The position numbers were made by a program, and so were the translations under genes. From Paenibacillus sedimenti (lineage in GTDB: Bacteria; Bacillota; Bacilli; Paenibacillales; NBRC-103111), in the NCBI RefSeq assembly GCF_014534655.1, contig NZ_JACVVD010000010.1, forward strand, positions 209,824 through 273,823: a DNA stretch of 64,000 nt, written 5' to 3'. Positions 41,653 to 50,852 of the stretch are shown piece after piece (position 1 is the first letter of the stretch; each line of letters begins with the position of its first letter). The notes under the pieces are model-generated. The model made no database searches and had not been told where the DNA came from. It was given only the letters and a program-made list of their open reading frames with translations.

Positions 41653-43934
41653 TGGCTTTCCACCCCTTCTAACCAGTCGATGGACTGCACGATGTCTTCC
41701 GGCGAAATAGGGAGACGGCTCACCCAGATGCCGGTTGCATGTTTGACCGCTGCGGTAATGGCCGGAGCCAACCCTACCGAACCGATTTCCCCAACGCCTC
41801 GGGGGCCAAAAGTATCCCCTTCCGGCAACTCCTCAATCGCCTCTACGCGGATCGTTTGCGGACTGTCCTTAAAGGTCGGCACGAGATACGTGTCCAAATT
41901 ATGCCGGAGATAGCTGCTTTCCTTCATGACTGCATCTTCCGTCAATGTATAACCAAGCGCCATCACGCTGCCGCCTTCGATTTGCCCGAGGAAGCCCATC
42001 GGATTAATGACGGGTCCCGCCGCAATAACGTGATCGGTTTGCAGCACTTTCACTCGGCCTGTAAGCATGTTCACCTCGACCTCGGCAATGACGGAAGCGT
42101 AAGAATATAAATAATGAGCGCCGACCATGCCTTCCGGCGTCGTCGGATAATCGAATTCGACGCGCGCGCTGATCGGCTGGGAAGCCGCTTCAGCGGCTGC
42201 GGCGAGCTGCTCGTAGGTGATGACCAACTTTGCGTCACCCTCACGCCGGTGAATGCCGCCGGCACCGGTGACCAGCTCGTCAGCCGGGATGCCGCTGAGC
42301 TGAGACGCACGCTCCAACAGCGCCTTCACGAACGGCGGCTTCAGCTTTTGCAGCGCGCGCCACATCATCGTCGTGGCGCGCGAGGCTGTGCTGGATCCGC
42401 TGACCGGCACGCGGTCCGTATCGCCGATGACGATGCGGATGTCCGCTGCGGTGCAGCCAAAAAAATCCTGCAGCATCAAAGTTAATGCTGCATTCAAGCC
42501 CTGGCCGAACTCCTCGAAACCGAAGGAGGCCTGGATTTTGCCATCGGCGGTGAGGCAGATCGCGCCGCCCGAGTGATCAGGGATGCCGAAGCCGAGCCCG
42601 GCGCCATGCATGACAATCGCTGCGCCGACACCACGGCGGATCCACGGTTCTTCGCACTGCCACGTTTTCCCGCGCTTCGCCCAAAGCGGCGATTCCATCA
42701 CTTTGCTCCATACCTGCTCCGCCCCGTCGGTGGCTACGATGAGCTGTCCCATCGGCCCGGGATCGCCCGGTGCGCGCATGTTCAGCTTGCGGAATGTCCA
42801 GGAATCCATGCCCAGCTTATCCGCCAAGCGTTCGATCTGGCTTTCTACCGCAAAAATCACCTGATTGCCGCCAAATCCCCGGAACTCTCCGGAAACTCCG
42901 TTATTCGTATATACACTCGTACCTTGTACATCCACGTTAGGAATGGCATAAGGTCCGACCGCATGCTCAGTTGCGAAATTCAGCACCTCGCACCCGAGCG
43001 TCGCGTAAGCGCCTGTATCTGCGAGTATTCGAACCTGATGCGCGATGATGCGGCCTTCGGCATCAATCCCCGTCTTCATCGTAATGCGCATCGGATGCCG
43101 CTTAATGCCGGCGATGACGGACTCACGGCGCGAGTTATGCATCTTGATGGGCAATCCTGTCGCAAGCGCCAACAGCGCTCCGAAAGGCTGCACGTTAAGC
43201 TCATCCTTCCCGCCGAACGATCCGCCGATCGGGCTGGATACGACGCGAATCTGTTCCTCCGGGATCGCCAGGATGCGCGAAAGCTGCATGCGATCCTTGT
43301 ACCCATGCTGAGTAGGCGAGTAGACCGTCAGTCTGCCGTCCTCCTCGGGGATGAACAGGCCGCCCTCCGTCTCCATATACGTATGCATCTGTCGCGGAGT
43401 CGTATATGTCTCCTCTACGATGTGGGCACATTGTGCGAACGCCTTCTCCGCATCGCCATGCTGAATGCTGGTGCTATGCAGCAGATTGCCTTCGGGATGC
43501 AGCTTGATCGTACCCTCGTCGAGCGCGGTCGCCGGATCGTCCACGACCGGCAGCGGCTCATAGACGACCTCGATCAACCCGAGCGCATACTCGGCGATCT
43601 CCTCGGTGTCCGCCGCTACCGCCGCCACTGCATCGCCGACATATCTGACGCGGTTGCTGCATAACACAGGCTGATGCGGGAAGGCGATGCCGAATAAATT
43701 CATGCCCGGCACATCCTCAGCCGTCAATACGGCACGCACGCCGGGAACCTGTCTTGCTTTGCCGGTATCGATCGAAAGCACCCACGCGTGCGGGTAACGG
43801 CTGCGCAGCACCTTGCCATGCAGCATGCCGGCCATGGTTAAGTCCGTTAAATATTTCAATTTGCCGTTTACTTTGTCTTCCCCGTCAGGCCTTACGATCC
43901 ATTTCTTCGCATAGGTTTCACGGTTGACTAACAT
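41649..43934 (-). CDS. pucD: xanthine dehydrogenase molybdenum subunit
   Basis: A 761-residue catalytic subunit that hydroxylates hypoxanthine and xanthine to urate. It shows GGSFGGKDELNVQPF, GEFRGFGGNQVIFAVE (the Arg region), FGQGLNAALTLMLQ, and GVGEIGSVGLAPA with the catalytic Glu. N-terminal motif WIVRPDGEDKVNGKLKYLTD is normal. It overlaps pucC by 17 nt and pucE by 4 nt. Confidence 0.95.
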   Translation of the reverse strand: MLVNRETYAKKWIVRPDGEDKVNGKLKYLTDLTMAGMLHGKVLRSRYPHAWVLSIDTGKARQVPGVRAVLTAEDVPGMNLFGIAFPHQPVLCSNRVRYVGDAVAAVAADTEEIAEYALGLIEVVYEPLPVVDDPATALDEGTIKLHPEGNLLHSTSIQHGDAEKAFAQCAHIVEETYTTPRQMHTYMETEGGLFIPEEDGRLTVYSPTQHGYKDRMQLSRILAIPEEQIRVVSSPIGGSFGGKDELNVQPFGALLALATGLPIKMHNSRRESVIAGIKRHPMRITMKTGIDAEGRIIAHQVRILADTGAYATLGCEVLNFATEHAVGPYAIPNVDVQGTSVYTNNGVSGEFRGFGGNQVIFAVESQIERLADKLGMDSWTFRKLNMRAPGDPGPMGQLIVATDGAEQVWSKVMESPLWAKRGKTWQCEEPWIRRGVGAAIVMHGAGLGFGIPDHSGGAICLTADGKIQASFGFEEFGQGLNAALTLMLQDFFGCTAADIRIVIGDTDRVPVSGSSTASRATTMMWRALQKLKPPFVKALLERASQLSGIPADELVTGAGGIHRREGDAKLVITYEQLAAAAEAASQPISARVEFDYPTTPEGMVGAHYLYSYASVIAEVEVNMLTGRVKVLQTDHVIAAGPVINPMGFLGQIEGGSVMALGYTLTEDAVMKESSYLRHNLDTYLVPTFKDSPQTIRVEAIEELPEGDTFGPRGVGEIGSVGLAPAITAAVKHATGIWVSRLPISPEDIVQSIDWLEGVESH

Positions 43935-44817
43935 CGGAACCGCCTCCCTTGCGCCAAGCTTTATACAATTCCGAGACGATCAAATTCGCCGCTGTTTGTT
44001 TGCGGTAGGGAACTCCTGCGTAGTCATCAGCAACGGCGTTAAACTGCTCAAGAATGCCGGCGTGCAGCGATTGCAGCAGCGGCTTCGTTAGAGCCTGCCC
44101 GGTTACGGCAGCCTCCAGCTCTTCGAATCTCGCCGGGATGGCGTTTCCCCCGCCGGCAGCAATCGCTAGAGCGCGGATCGTGCCATCCTCGCTGAGCGAC
44201 AGTCGGCCGGCCACGGTTACCACCGAAGGCGTAAACGCCTCCCGGCGCCCCACCTTCAGGTAAAACTCGGCGGCCGCTTCCCCGGACGGAGAGATGACAA
44301 TCGCCGTCATCACCTCATTGGGGGCTGGACCCGTGACCAGCCACTTGGCTAACGGCAACGTACGCTCCGCGTTGCCGCCAGAGCAGCTCACCTGCGCTCC
44401 TAAAACGAGCAGCGCCGGTATCAAGTCTCCCGTGCGGGTCATCACATTGCCTCCTATGGAGGCCAAATTCCGCACGGAAGGGGCAGCAATCTCTGCGCAA
44501 GCCCGAAGCAGCAGCCCGCATGTTGCCCCGGCAAGCGGATTTGTCATTAAATCCGATAAAGGAAGCGCCGGACCTATATGGATATTTCCGATCGAATCGA
44601 CGGTTAATGCCGAAAGGGAAGGAATCCGCCCTAAGCTGATCAGGTGATCCGGCATCGGCGACAGACCGCTTTCCCAACGGGTGCGCAGCCAGGTCCCCCC
44701 TGCAACAAGTGCCGCTCTGTCTCCCCATTTATGTTTCAACAACAATGCTTCTTCCACACTTGCAGGCAGCCATACCGAAGGCTGCTGCTGAGGCAGCTGA
44801 TGCATAGGAACCGACAT
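43918..44817 (-). CDS. pucC: xanthine dehydrogenase FAD subunit
   Basis: A 299-residue FAD-binding subunit with ALVAGGTWLRTRWESG, ASIGGNVMTRTGDLIPAL (phosphate loop) and a C-terminal CO-dehydrogenase-flavoprotein domain ending YRKQTAANLIVSELY. ATG 44817 is 6 nt after AGGAGGG; TTG 44823 is too close. First gene of unit 1. Confidence 0.93.
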   Translation of the reverse strand: MSVPMHQLPQQQPSVWLPASVEEALLLKHKWGDRAALVAGGTWLRTRWESGLSPMPDHLISLGRIPSLSALTVDSIGNIHIGPALPLSDLMTNPLAGATCGLLLRACAEIAAPSVRNLASIGGNVMTRTGDLIPALLVLGAQVSCSGGNAERTLPLAKWLVTGPAPNEVMTAIVISPSGEAAAEFYLKVGRREAFTPSVVTVAGRLSLSEDGTIRALAIAAGGGNAIPARFEELEAAVTGQALTKPLLQSLHAGILEQFNAVADDYAGVPYRKQTAANLIVSELYKAWRKGGGSDVSQP

Positions 44818-44880
44818 GGACAACCCTCCTAAGAGTTCTTAAGCATAAGTTTATAGACATTCGAACTGTAAATTAGATCT

Positions 44881-44939
44881 ACTATAATCAAAATTCAAAA
44901 TTAACGTCAACTAACCTTACACAATATTGTTTTTTTGTA
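44881..44939 (-). promoter_or_regulatory. promoter and shared operator of the pucCDE unit
   Basis: TTGACG (44910-44905) and TATAGT (44886-44881) are 18 nt apart on the minus strand. Plus-strand GTCAACTAACCTTACACAA (44906-44924) overlaps the -35, matches the pucL and ABC-importer promoters, and is followed by TATTGTTTTTTTGTA (44925-44939), largely conserved upstream of pucL. Confidence 0.8.
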
Positions 44940-44940
44940 T

Positions 44941-44975
44941 AAAAAAACAGCACACTATTAGTAATAATGCACTTT
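44941..44975 (-). terminator. weak terminator after pucB
   Basis: GCATTATTA/TAATAGTGTGC bulged stem followed on the minus strand by TGTTTTTTTAT. The short helix makes this tentative. Confidence 0.45.
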
Positions 44976-44999
44976 TCGCTTCTAATATGTTATTTTAGT

Positions 45000-45707
45000 T
45001 TACATCATTTTGTTCCTAAAGACCTTTTTTGCCTGCTCAAAACATTTAGGAGTGTCTACGTCCATGAAATGCAACTCATTACTCTCCTGAATGACACGTC
45101 CCCGGAACTTAGGCATGCGGAATAATAAGCGCGCTCCGGCATCCCCTTCCAATGCAAGCGCATCGGACCACATGCTGCGTCCCAGGACGACAGGAGGCTT
45201 AGGTGTTCCCGCATCACCACTGGCGATATAATCAAAATCTGCACCTTGACGAAACGCTTCCACAAGTCCGGTTAGCATGCCATCCGTTACAAACGGCTGA
45301 TCCGCCAGCATCACAAGGATGCTATCTGCACCTAGCGCTTCCGCCGCCTGAATGCCTGTGCGAAGCGACAGTGCCATACCAAGCTTCGCATCCCGGCAAA
45401 CCGCAATCCTGCATCTACCCGAAAGCAGGTGGGGATAAGCTTCCTCGGGCAGCCAATCTAATGCATGGCCATCTTTCGCAACGATTACGATATAGTCCAG
45501 ATCCGAGCGCAGTGCTTGCAGCAGAGCAATGCCACCCAGTCGAACCCCGTCAGCCAGCTCAAGGGATAGCTTCGCCATCCCCATTCGTTTGCTGCTGCCC
45601 GCCGCCAAGTAAACGCCGACCAGACCGGTTTGCCTGGACTTTTTTGACTTTACCGACTCTATTGACCGTATCCAATCATTTGATTTCATCATTTCAAACG
45701 GTTCCAT
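45000..45707 (-). CDS. pucB: MobA-like nucleotidyltransferase for XDH cofactor
   Basis: A 235-residue NTP_transf_3 protein with the nucleotide loop GVYLAAGSSKRMGMAKL, the metal Asp in SILVMLADQPFV, and GDAGARLLFRM. It is expected to convert molybdopterin to its cytosine dinucleotide form used by XDH (MocA/PucB role). I start it at ATG 45707 (or GTG 45710), immediately after the pucA stop; a longer frame to 45761 would lie inside pucA. Last gene of unit 2. Confidence 0.88.
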   Translation of the reverse strand: MEPFEMMKSNDWIRSIESVKSKKSRQTGLVGVYLAAGSSKRMGMAKLSLELADGVRLGGIALLQALRSDLDYIVIVAKDGHALDWLPEEAYPHLLSGRCRIAVCRDAKLGMALSLRTGIQAAEALGADSILVMLADQPFVTDGMLTGLVEAFRQGADFDYIASGDAGTPKPPVVLGRSMWSDALALEGDAGARLLFRMPKFRGRVIQESNELHFMDVDTPKCFEQAKKVFRNKMM

Positions 45708-45712
45708 CACAT

Positions 45713-46711
45713 TCACCAACTGCCCAAGCCATGTATATCTCTGCGCTTTGCAACGGAACATAGCTCTTCACGTTCAAGCGTACCACGGCGAATGGCAATT
45801 AATTGCGCTACGATACTGACCGCATTTTCAAACGGACCTTCCGAGCCGATACGGAGCCCGACCGGATAATGCAGCCATTCCGGACGATCCAGCCCATCCA
45901 GCATCCGCTCGGTTCTTTCCCTAGATCCCATAATACCGAGATAGTATAGGGAGGACTGCATCACACCTTGAACAAAATCCATGTCCTTTTGATATTGATG
46001 GCTCATAACCACAACATAATCTCGTTCCGTCAATTTAAGCAGACTAATCAGCTGTTCCGGAAACCCCACTTCGATCTCCGCCCCAGGAAATCGTTCCAGC
46101 GTACACATAGATTCCCGCCAATCCGCGACCACCACGCGAAATCCCGCGCTGATGGCCAGCTGTACGAGTGGAATTGCATCCTGATTCGCACCAAAAACAA
46201 CGACTCTCGGTTTCGGCATAAAAAGCGAAGTATATGTGGATAAGTCAGTCCGGCGATCGGATGGAGTCCTACCGGAGACAGCGCGCCAATCATAATCGAT
46301 TGTCGCATATGAATCTGAGAACGTGCGGGTCAGCTCCATCTCTTCTCCACAATCGACTCTTGCCTTAATCGCCAGCAAGCTCACTAGCAGCGCACCCGTT
46401 ACCGGCTCCAGCAAAATACGGAGCAGTCCGCCGCAGCCTATCGATTCTCCCCAGCCAAAATCATCAGCAGGTCTCATATCGTATTCCACCATTTGCGGCT
46501 TTCCGGACTCCCATACGGCTGACCTGTATTCCGTTAAATCCGCCTCCAAGCATCCAGGACTTATACTCCCCACCGAACTGCCATCCTCCATGAAGAGCAT
46601 GACGGCCCCCTGCTTGCGATAAGCGTGACCTTCCACATGAATGACCGTCGCTAAAACCGCTTGCCGAACGCCATTTTCCACCGCCGTCAACATGTCATAA
46701 GACTCCATCAC
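45713..46711 (-). CDS. pucA: XdhC-family cofactor insertion protein
   Basis: A 332-residue protein with the XdhC N-domain (VIHVEGHAYRKQGAVML, GSISPGCLEADL) and a Rossmann C-domain (VVVFGANQDAIPLVQLA, then YVVVMSHQYQKDMDF and LGIMGSRERTERML). XdhC proteins bind the molybdenum cofactor, help sulfurate it and insert it into XDH. Located with pucB at the end of the urate-degradation operon and not with the XDH subunits. Confidence 0.92.
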   Translation of the reverse strand: MMESYDMLTAVENGVRQAVLATVIHVEGHAYRKQGAVMLFMEDGSSVGSISPGCLEADLTEYRSAVWESGKPQMVEYDMRPADDFGWGESIGCGGLLRILLEPVTGALLVSLLAIKARVDCGEEMELTRTFSDSYATIDYDWRAVSGRTPSDRRTDLSTYTSLFMPKPRVVVFGANQDAIPLVQLAISAGFRVVVADWRESMCTLERFPGAEIEVGFPEQLISLLKLTERDYVVVMSHQYQKDMDFVQGVMQSSLYYLGIMGSRERTERMLDGLDRPEWLHYPVGLRIGSEGPFENAVSIVAQLIAIRRGTLEREELCSVAKRRDIHGLGSW

Positions 46712-46748
46712 TTATCGCACCTCGCTTAATGTAATTTTGGGGCTGAAT

Positions 46749-48344
46749 TTACCAACCGATCGCCAGGCCGTCTCCACGCGGATCAGCGGCCCCGCTCATG
46801 ACACCTCTGTCATCAATAACGATGCCCTGCGCCTGCCCCATGATGCCATCCCAGCTATTCACCGGCTCAACGCGATGACCCCACTTCGTCAAACGGGCGT
46901 ACACTTCCGCATCCAAACGATGTTCCAGCTTGAGCGCATCGCCATCCTCGCCCCAAGTGCGTCCGTACACCCAACGGGGAAGCGAAATCGCCTCCTGAAT
47001 CGAAAGACCGTAATCCAATACGCCCGTCATGATGGATAATTGCGTTTGGGGTTGACCCTCTCCGCCTTGCGTGCCGAACAGCATGTAGGGCTTGCCCTCT
47101 TTGGCTATCATGGCCGGAATTAAGGTATGGAACGACCTTTTGCCCGGTTCGAGCACATTGGCACACGCCGGATCCAGCGAGAAAAAGGAGCCTCTATTTT
47201 GCATAATCACTCCCGTATCGCCTGCGACATAAGCAGCGCCAAAGTCAAAATACAAGCTTTGAATAAACGAAACCGCGTTCCCCTCTTCATCCACAACCGC
47301 CGCATAAGCCGTATCCTGACCGATCGCCGGAGATAAGTGCGGGCTCGCCTTCAAAGGCTCCGCCTGAATTTCATCCCACAGCTGCTTTGCATACTCCTTA
47401 GATAGGAGACGATCCAGCGGTATTTCCCGAAAACGGGGATCGGTCAAATAACGATCGCGATCCCGGAACGCCTTTTTAATGACTTCAGACATGATATGAT
47501 AAAAATTCGCCGAAGCTCTTGGCACAGCGCTTACTTCGATATTTTCCAGCATATTCATCATCATTAGCGCCGTGAACCCTTGCGAGTTCGGCGGCATCTG
47601 ATAAATTTCGTACCCACGATATGTCGTGGACAACGGCTTTACCCATTCGCCTTCATAATTGCGGAAATCGTCTTCCTGCAGCAGCCCGCCGTCACGCTGA
47701 ACGCTGTCTACGATAGCCCGCATCACGGAACCATTGTAAAAGGCCTCTCTGCCCCCTTGCTGAATGATGCGCAGCGTCTGAGCCATTTCTTTTTGAACGA
47801 GTCGCGCGCCTTCTTTAAGAAGCTCTCCATCCGGCATGTATAAAGCGCTGAGCTGCTCGGAAGCCCTGATGAACGCTTCATCCTTACGCATCCAAAAAGC
47901 CAAATTGCGGGAAATCGGGAACCCGTTCTCTGCATAAGCAATCGCCGGATCGAGCAATTTCTCCCAAGGCAGCTTGCCGTATTTCTCCCAAACCTGCCAC
48001 CAGGTATCCACCATACCCGGGACTGTAATGGCGCTTAAAACGCCTCTTTGCGGGATGGCCTCCATCCCTTTTTCTTTATAATATTCAGGCGTAGCCTGCG
48101 CTGCAGACTTTCCGCTTCCGTTGAATCCAGTGAACGTCCCCGTTGCCGGATGATGCATCAGAAAGAAGGCGTCCCCGCCAAGCCCCGTCATGTGCGGGTA
48201 CACAACGCCCAGCGCAGCGCTGATCGCGATCGCGGCATCAAAGGCATTACCGCCCTGCTGCAAAATCGCGCTCCCAACACTGCTGGCCAAATAATGAGGC
48301 GTAGCAATCATTGCTCGTTCCGCACGCGGCATGATGTTCAGCAT
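46749..48344 (-). CDS. gamma-glutamyltransferase-fold Ntn hydrolase, probable oxamate amidohydrolase (HpxW-like)
   Basis: A 531-residue GGT-family proenzyme without a signal peptide, hence cytoplasmic, unlike secreted glutathione hydrolases. The self-cleavage Thr is in GQDTAYAAVVDEEGNAVSF, and GGEGQPQTQLSIMTGVLD is the usual C-terminal loop. In the Klebsiella purine pathway the same fold (HpxW) hydrolyses oxamate, a product of oxalurate. Here its gene overlaps pucG, whose enzyme makes oxalurate, by 7 nt. That coupling makes oxamate a better guess than glutathione. YwrD of Bacillus is another relative. Confidence 0.85.
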   Translation of the reverse strand: MLNIMPRAERAMIATPHYLASSVGSAILQQGGNAFDAAIAISAALGVVYPHMTGLGGDAFFLMHHPATGTFTGFNGSGKSAAQATPEYYKEKGMEAIPQRGVLSAITVPGMVDTWWQVWEKYGKLPWEKLLDPAIAYAENGFPISRNLAFWMRKDEAFIRASEQLSALYMPDGELLKEGARLVQKEMAQTLRIIQQGGREAFYNGSVMRAIVDSVQRDGGLLQEDDFRNYEGEWVKPLSTTYRGYEIYQMPPNSQGFTALMMMNMLENIEVSAVPRASANFYHIMSEVIKKAFRDRDRYLTDPRFREIPLDRLLSKEYAKQLWDEIQAEPLKASPHLSPAIGQDTAYAAVVDEEGNAVSFIQSLYFDFGAAYVAGDTGVIMQNRGSFFSLDPACANVLEPGKRSFHTLIPAMIAKEGKPYMLFGTQGGEGQPQTQLSIMTGVLDYGLSIQEAISLPRWVYGRTWGEDGDALKLEHRLDAEVYARLTKWGHRVEPVNSWDGIMGQAQGIVIDDRGVMSGAADPRGDGLAIGW

Positions 48345-49582
48345 GGCAGTTCCTCTCCTTTTCGAGCATAAAATGCAAGTGCCGCCTGAAGCGCTTTACC
48401 GGCCGAAATGTCGACGCCATGCCATAGCAGCACAGCCTCCAAGGCGCCGAGCACATGCAGCACGTTTTTCTGATTGCAGCTGAAGCCCATGGTGCCGATG
48501 CGCCAGATTTGGCCTTTAAGCGGTCCGAACGAACTGGCGATCTCGATGCCGAAGCTGTTCAGCAGCATAGCGCGAACCGACTCGCCGTCTACGCCGTTCG
48601 GGATGCGGATACAGGTCACAACAGGCAGCTTGCAATCAGGGTCGCCGTAAAGCGACAGGCCCATCGCGCACAAACCTGCGACCAAAGCCGCTTCATGACG
48701 CCGATGCCGGGCAAACCGCTCCTCCAAACGTTCCTGCAGCACGATTCTGAGTCCTTCGCGCAGCGCATACAGCATTGAAGTCGCTTCCGTATGATGATTG
48801 AGCCGCTTCGGACTCCAGTAGTCCTGCAGCTGGCCTAGATCAAAATAATTGCTCGCGACGGTCTTACCTGGCTTAGCCTCAGCACCTTTCTCGCGCAGTC
48901 CGCGCTCAATCGTTTTACGGCGCAGCACCTTCGCCTCGACGCGCTCGTTATACGTGATCGGCGCCATGCCGGAAGGCACGGACAGGCACTTCTGCGTGCC
49001 GCCGATGACGGCGTCGAGCTGCCAAGCGTCCGTCTCAACGGCAACGCCACCGATTGTGGCGACCGCATCGACGACAAGCAGCGCATCTGTTTCACGGCAC
49101 GCAGCGCCGATGCCATCGAACGGCTGAATGCAGCCCGTCGACGTTTCGCCGTGCACCATCGCTACGATCTGCGGCTTATCGCGATGAATCGCTTCGATGA
49201 TTTCCTCGGGATCGAAGACGGCTCCCCAATCCCGCTCCAGCATGATAACTTCCGCACCGCAACGCTCGGAGATTTCTACCAGCAAGTTGCCGAAGCGTCC
49301 ATATATCGGCACGAGCACCTTGTCCCCAGGCTCTATAACACTGACCAGAACCGCTTCAATACCTGAACGCGAAGTGCCGTCTATCGGGAAGCACCATTGA
49401 TTTTTCGTTTGAAACAAGTCCCGGAGCATTTCCATCGTTTCATTCATCAGCTCCGTGAACTCCGGATCGAATTGCCCGAGAATCGGATAAGACATCGCGC
49501 GCAGCACCCGTGGATCTACCTCTACAGGTCCCGGGGTCATGATTGTGCGCAGCGACGGCGACAGGTCTCTATAAGATTTCAT
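48338..49582 (-). CDS. pucG: (S)-ureidoglycine-glyoxylate aminotransferase
   Basis: A 414-residue class V PLP aminotransferase. TIMTPGPVEVDPRVLRAM opens the fold, GTSRSGIEAVLVSVIEPG binds the phosphate, and the PLP Lys is in DAVIGGTQKCLSVPSG. It transfers the amino group of ureidoglycine to glyoxylate, giving oxalurate and glycine. The start ATG 49582 overlaps the pucF stop by 14 nt; an in-frame extension to 49759 would lie within pucF and has no SD. Confidence 0.92.
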   Translation of the reverse strand: MKSYRDLSPSLRTIMTPGPVEVDPRVLRAMSYPILGQFDPEFTELMNETMEMLRDLFQTKNQWCFPIDGTSRSGIEAVLVSVIEPGDKVLVPIYGRFGNLLVEISERCGAEVIMLERDWGAVFDPEEIIEAIHRDKPQIVAMVHGETSTGCIQPFDGIGAACRETDALLVVDAVATIGGVAVETDAWQLDAVIGGTQKCLSVPSGMAPITYNERVEAKVLRRKTIERGLREKGAEAKPGKTVASNYFDLGQLQDYWSPKRLNHHTEATSMLYALREGLRIVLQERLEERFARHRRHEAALVAGLCAMGLSLYGDPDCKLPVVTCIRIPNGVDGESVRAMLLNSFGIEIASSFGPLKGQIWRIGTMGFSCNQKNVLHVLGALEAVLLWHGVDISAGKALQAALAFYARKGEELPC

Positions 49583-50852
49583 CCGCTTTACCCCCATAAC
49601 CGTATTGATACAACAATTGAACCAGCGTTTGAAATCCTGCCGCAAGATCCTCTGCGGACGTAAGCTCTTCGGGATTATGGCTAAGCCCGCCACGGCTCGG
49701 AACAAAGATAAGCGCTGTCGGGCATACCGCCCCAAACAACTGCGCATCATGCCCGGCACCGCTAGGCAGCTTCATGCCCTTGAACCCCTGATCCTGACAT
49801 ATGCTTTCAATCTCTGCCGAAATGCCGCTATGCATAACCACGGGCGATACGCTCAAATGTTCAACCGATTGTATATCAAGCTCTCTTCGCATCGCGATTT
49901 CTTCGAGCTTTGTAAGCAAATTTGTACAGAATGTCTGCAGTTTCGACTCGTCCGTATGACGAATGTCCAATGTAAACTCAACTTCCCCAGGCACCACGTT
50001 CGAGGTCCCCTGTTTAACTTCGAGTTTCCCGACCGTTGCTACAAGTGGATCGCCTTCTTCCAGCGCCAACTTCTCAGTCAAAGCAACCATCTCCGCCGCA
50101 CCCGCAAGCGCGTCGCGCCGCATCGTCATCGGTGTAGTTCCCGCATGATTCGCCTTACCAAGGACACGGACGGTTAGTCTCTTTTGTCCGACTATGGCCG
50201 TAACGATGCCAATCTGTTTGCCGTTGTATTCAAGTACAGAACCTTGTTCGATATGAATTTCGATATAGGCGCCTAAATCATTGCGACTTGCCGAATCTCC
50301 TTGACCGCCGGTAAAACCGGCACGCTGCATGGCATCAAGCAGTGTAATCCCTTCCCGGTCTGCGATCGTAGCTGCCGCCTCCATCTGATGGACTCCGGTC
50401 ACATGCCCGGACCCCCAGAACGTGAGCGGAAAGCGGCTTCCCTCTTCTTCGCAAAAGGACACCACTTCCAGCGTCCGCTTAGGCGCGCCGAATGCAGCCT
50501 TCAAATACCCTAAAGCCAGCATACTGGCGATAACGCCGTATGCGCCGTCATATTTGCCGCCGTTTTTAACCGTATCTATATGTGAGCCTGTTAAGACAGG
50601 CTTCAATTCCGGATTGATCCCTTGAAGCTTGCCATACAAATTGCCTACAGCGTCATACTTAGGCTCCAAACCCAGCTCCTGCATAATTGCTGCCAAAGCT
50701 TGCTGCGCCTGCAGCCACGCATCGGTATATAGCAAGCGGGTAACCCCGCCTTCCGGGTCAGCGCCAAAGGTTGCTAGCCATTCCAGCACTTCAGGTACCC
50801 GCTTTGTAAATTGTGCAAGCATATCGTGCGGGCCCGAAGCTATCCTACTCAT
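49569..50852 (-). CDS. pucF: allantoate amidohydrolase
   Basis: A 427-residue M20-family dinuclear metal hydrolase that cleaves allantoate to ureidoglycine. Metal ligands are visible as TGSHIDTVKNGGKYDGAYG, FCEEEGSRFP, YIEIHIEQGSVLE and GAGHDAQLF. ATG 50852 is 8 nt after GGAGG and overlaps the pucH stop by 8 nt; a longer frame from 50987 would run inside pucH. Confidence 0.93.
   Translation of the reverse strand: MSRIASGPHDMLAQFTKRVPEVLEWLATFGADPEGGVTRLLYTDAWLQAQQALAAIMQELGLEPKYDAVGNLYGKLQGINPELKPVLTGSHIDTVKNGGKYDGAYGVIASMLALGYLKAAFGAPKRTLEVVSFCEEEGSRFPLTFWGSGHVTGVHQMEAAATIADREGITLLDAMQRAGFTGGQGDSASRNDLGAYIEIHIEQGSVLEYNGKQIGIVTAIVGQKRLTVRVLGKANHAGTTPMTMRRDALAGAAEMVALTEKLALEEGDPLVATVGKLEVKQGTSNVVPGEVEFTLDIRHTDESKLQTFCTNLLTKLEEIAMRRELDIQSVEHLSVSPVVMHSGISAEIESICQDQGFKGMKLPSGAGHDAQLFGAVCPTALIFVPSRGGLSHNPEELTSAEDLAAGFQTLVQLLYQYGYGGKADEIL

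Noticed and set aside
42573..43664. 363-codon open frame opposite pucD
   Set aside because: Shadow frame with Arg/His/Cys-rich low-complexity product; pucD has complete motifs on the other strand.
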